Shown here: one piece after another, positions 5,185 through 5,191 of the stretch
Numbering within the stretch: the first letter of the stretch is position 1
Layout of the letters: each line of letters opens with the position of its first letter
Source of the DNA: Melioribacteraceae bacterium
GTDB taxonomy: Bacteria; Bacteroidota; Ignavibacteria; Ignavibacteriales; Melioribacteraceae
Assembly (NCBI GenBank): GCA_015486905.1
Contig: WFQV01000039.1
Coordinates: forward strand, 1-5,191
Direction: 5' to 3'
DNA length: 5,191 bases
Position numbers and translations under genes: made by a program
The notes under the pieces: model-generated
Seen by the model: the letters and a program-made list of their open reading frames with translations, nothing else
Database searches by the model: none
What the model was told of the DNA's origin: nothing

Positions 5185-5191
5185 AGAAAAA

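Noticed and set aside
4970..5185. 71-residue + strand reading frame opposite the DJ-1-like gene
   Set aside because: It overlaps the conserved DJ-1 coding region antisense and shows no protein family signal.

Overview
The window looks like chromosomal DNA from the Bacteroidota/Chlorobi side of the bacterial tree, most likely Ignavibacteria or a close relative. This is an inference from four things: AT-rich sequence, a DUF3098-type membrane protein (a family I know mainly from Bacteroidota), a long-form IspG with the extra central domain known from Chlorobi, Bacteroidota, Chlamydiae and plants, and several translation starts without a Shine-Dalgarno sequence. Species cannot be named from this sequence alone.

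Layout: 1-618 holds no gene I can support. Its first third carries two copies of a 32-bp GC-rich repeat on either side of GGAT-rich short repeats. A palindrome follows near 301-321, then an AT-rich stretch with a promoter candidate for the first gene. The + strand then encodes a small protein of unknown function (619-864). After a 107-bp gap with a near-consensus promoter comes a tight three-gene cluster: a two-helix membrane protein of DUF3098 type (972-1244), a bacterial microcompartment vertex protein of the EutN/CcmL family (1246-1521) and dprA (1536-2654). On the - strand, reading toward dprA, lies a two-gene unit: a DJ-1/PfpI-family protein (5151-4636) followed 15 bp later by ispG (4620-2689). 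The two units converge on a 34-bp gap that is largely filled by a weak hairpin.

Function: the genes do not form one obvious pathway. DprA loads RecA onto incoming single-stranded DNA. IspG carries out the penultimate step of MEP isoprenoid synthesis. The DJ-1-like protein is probably a stress or small-molecule enzyme. The least expected element is the lone EutN/CcmL gene: no shell hexamer or encapsulated enzyme is visible in the window, yet it sits one base after the stop codon of a membrane-protein gene and 14 bp before dprA. Three promoter candidates share the -10 hexamer TATATT. I see no phage, transposase, CRISPR, tRNA or rRNA sequence and no clear new multi-gene system. The best leads are the orphan vertex gene and the 5' repeat region.
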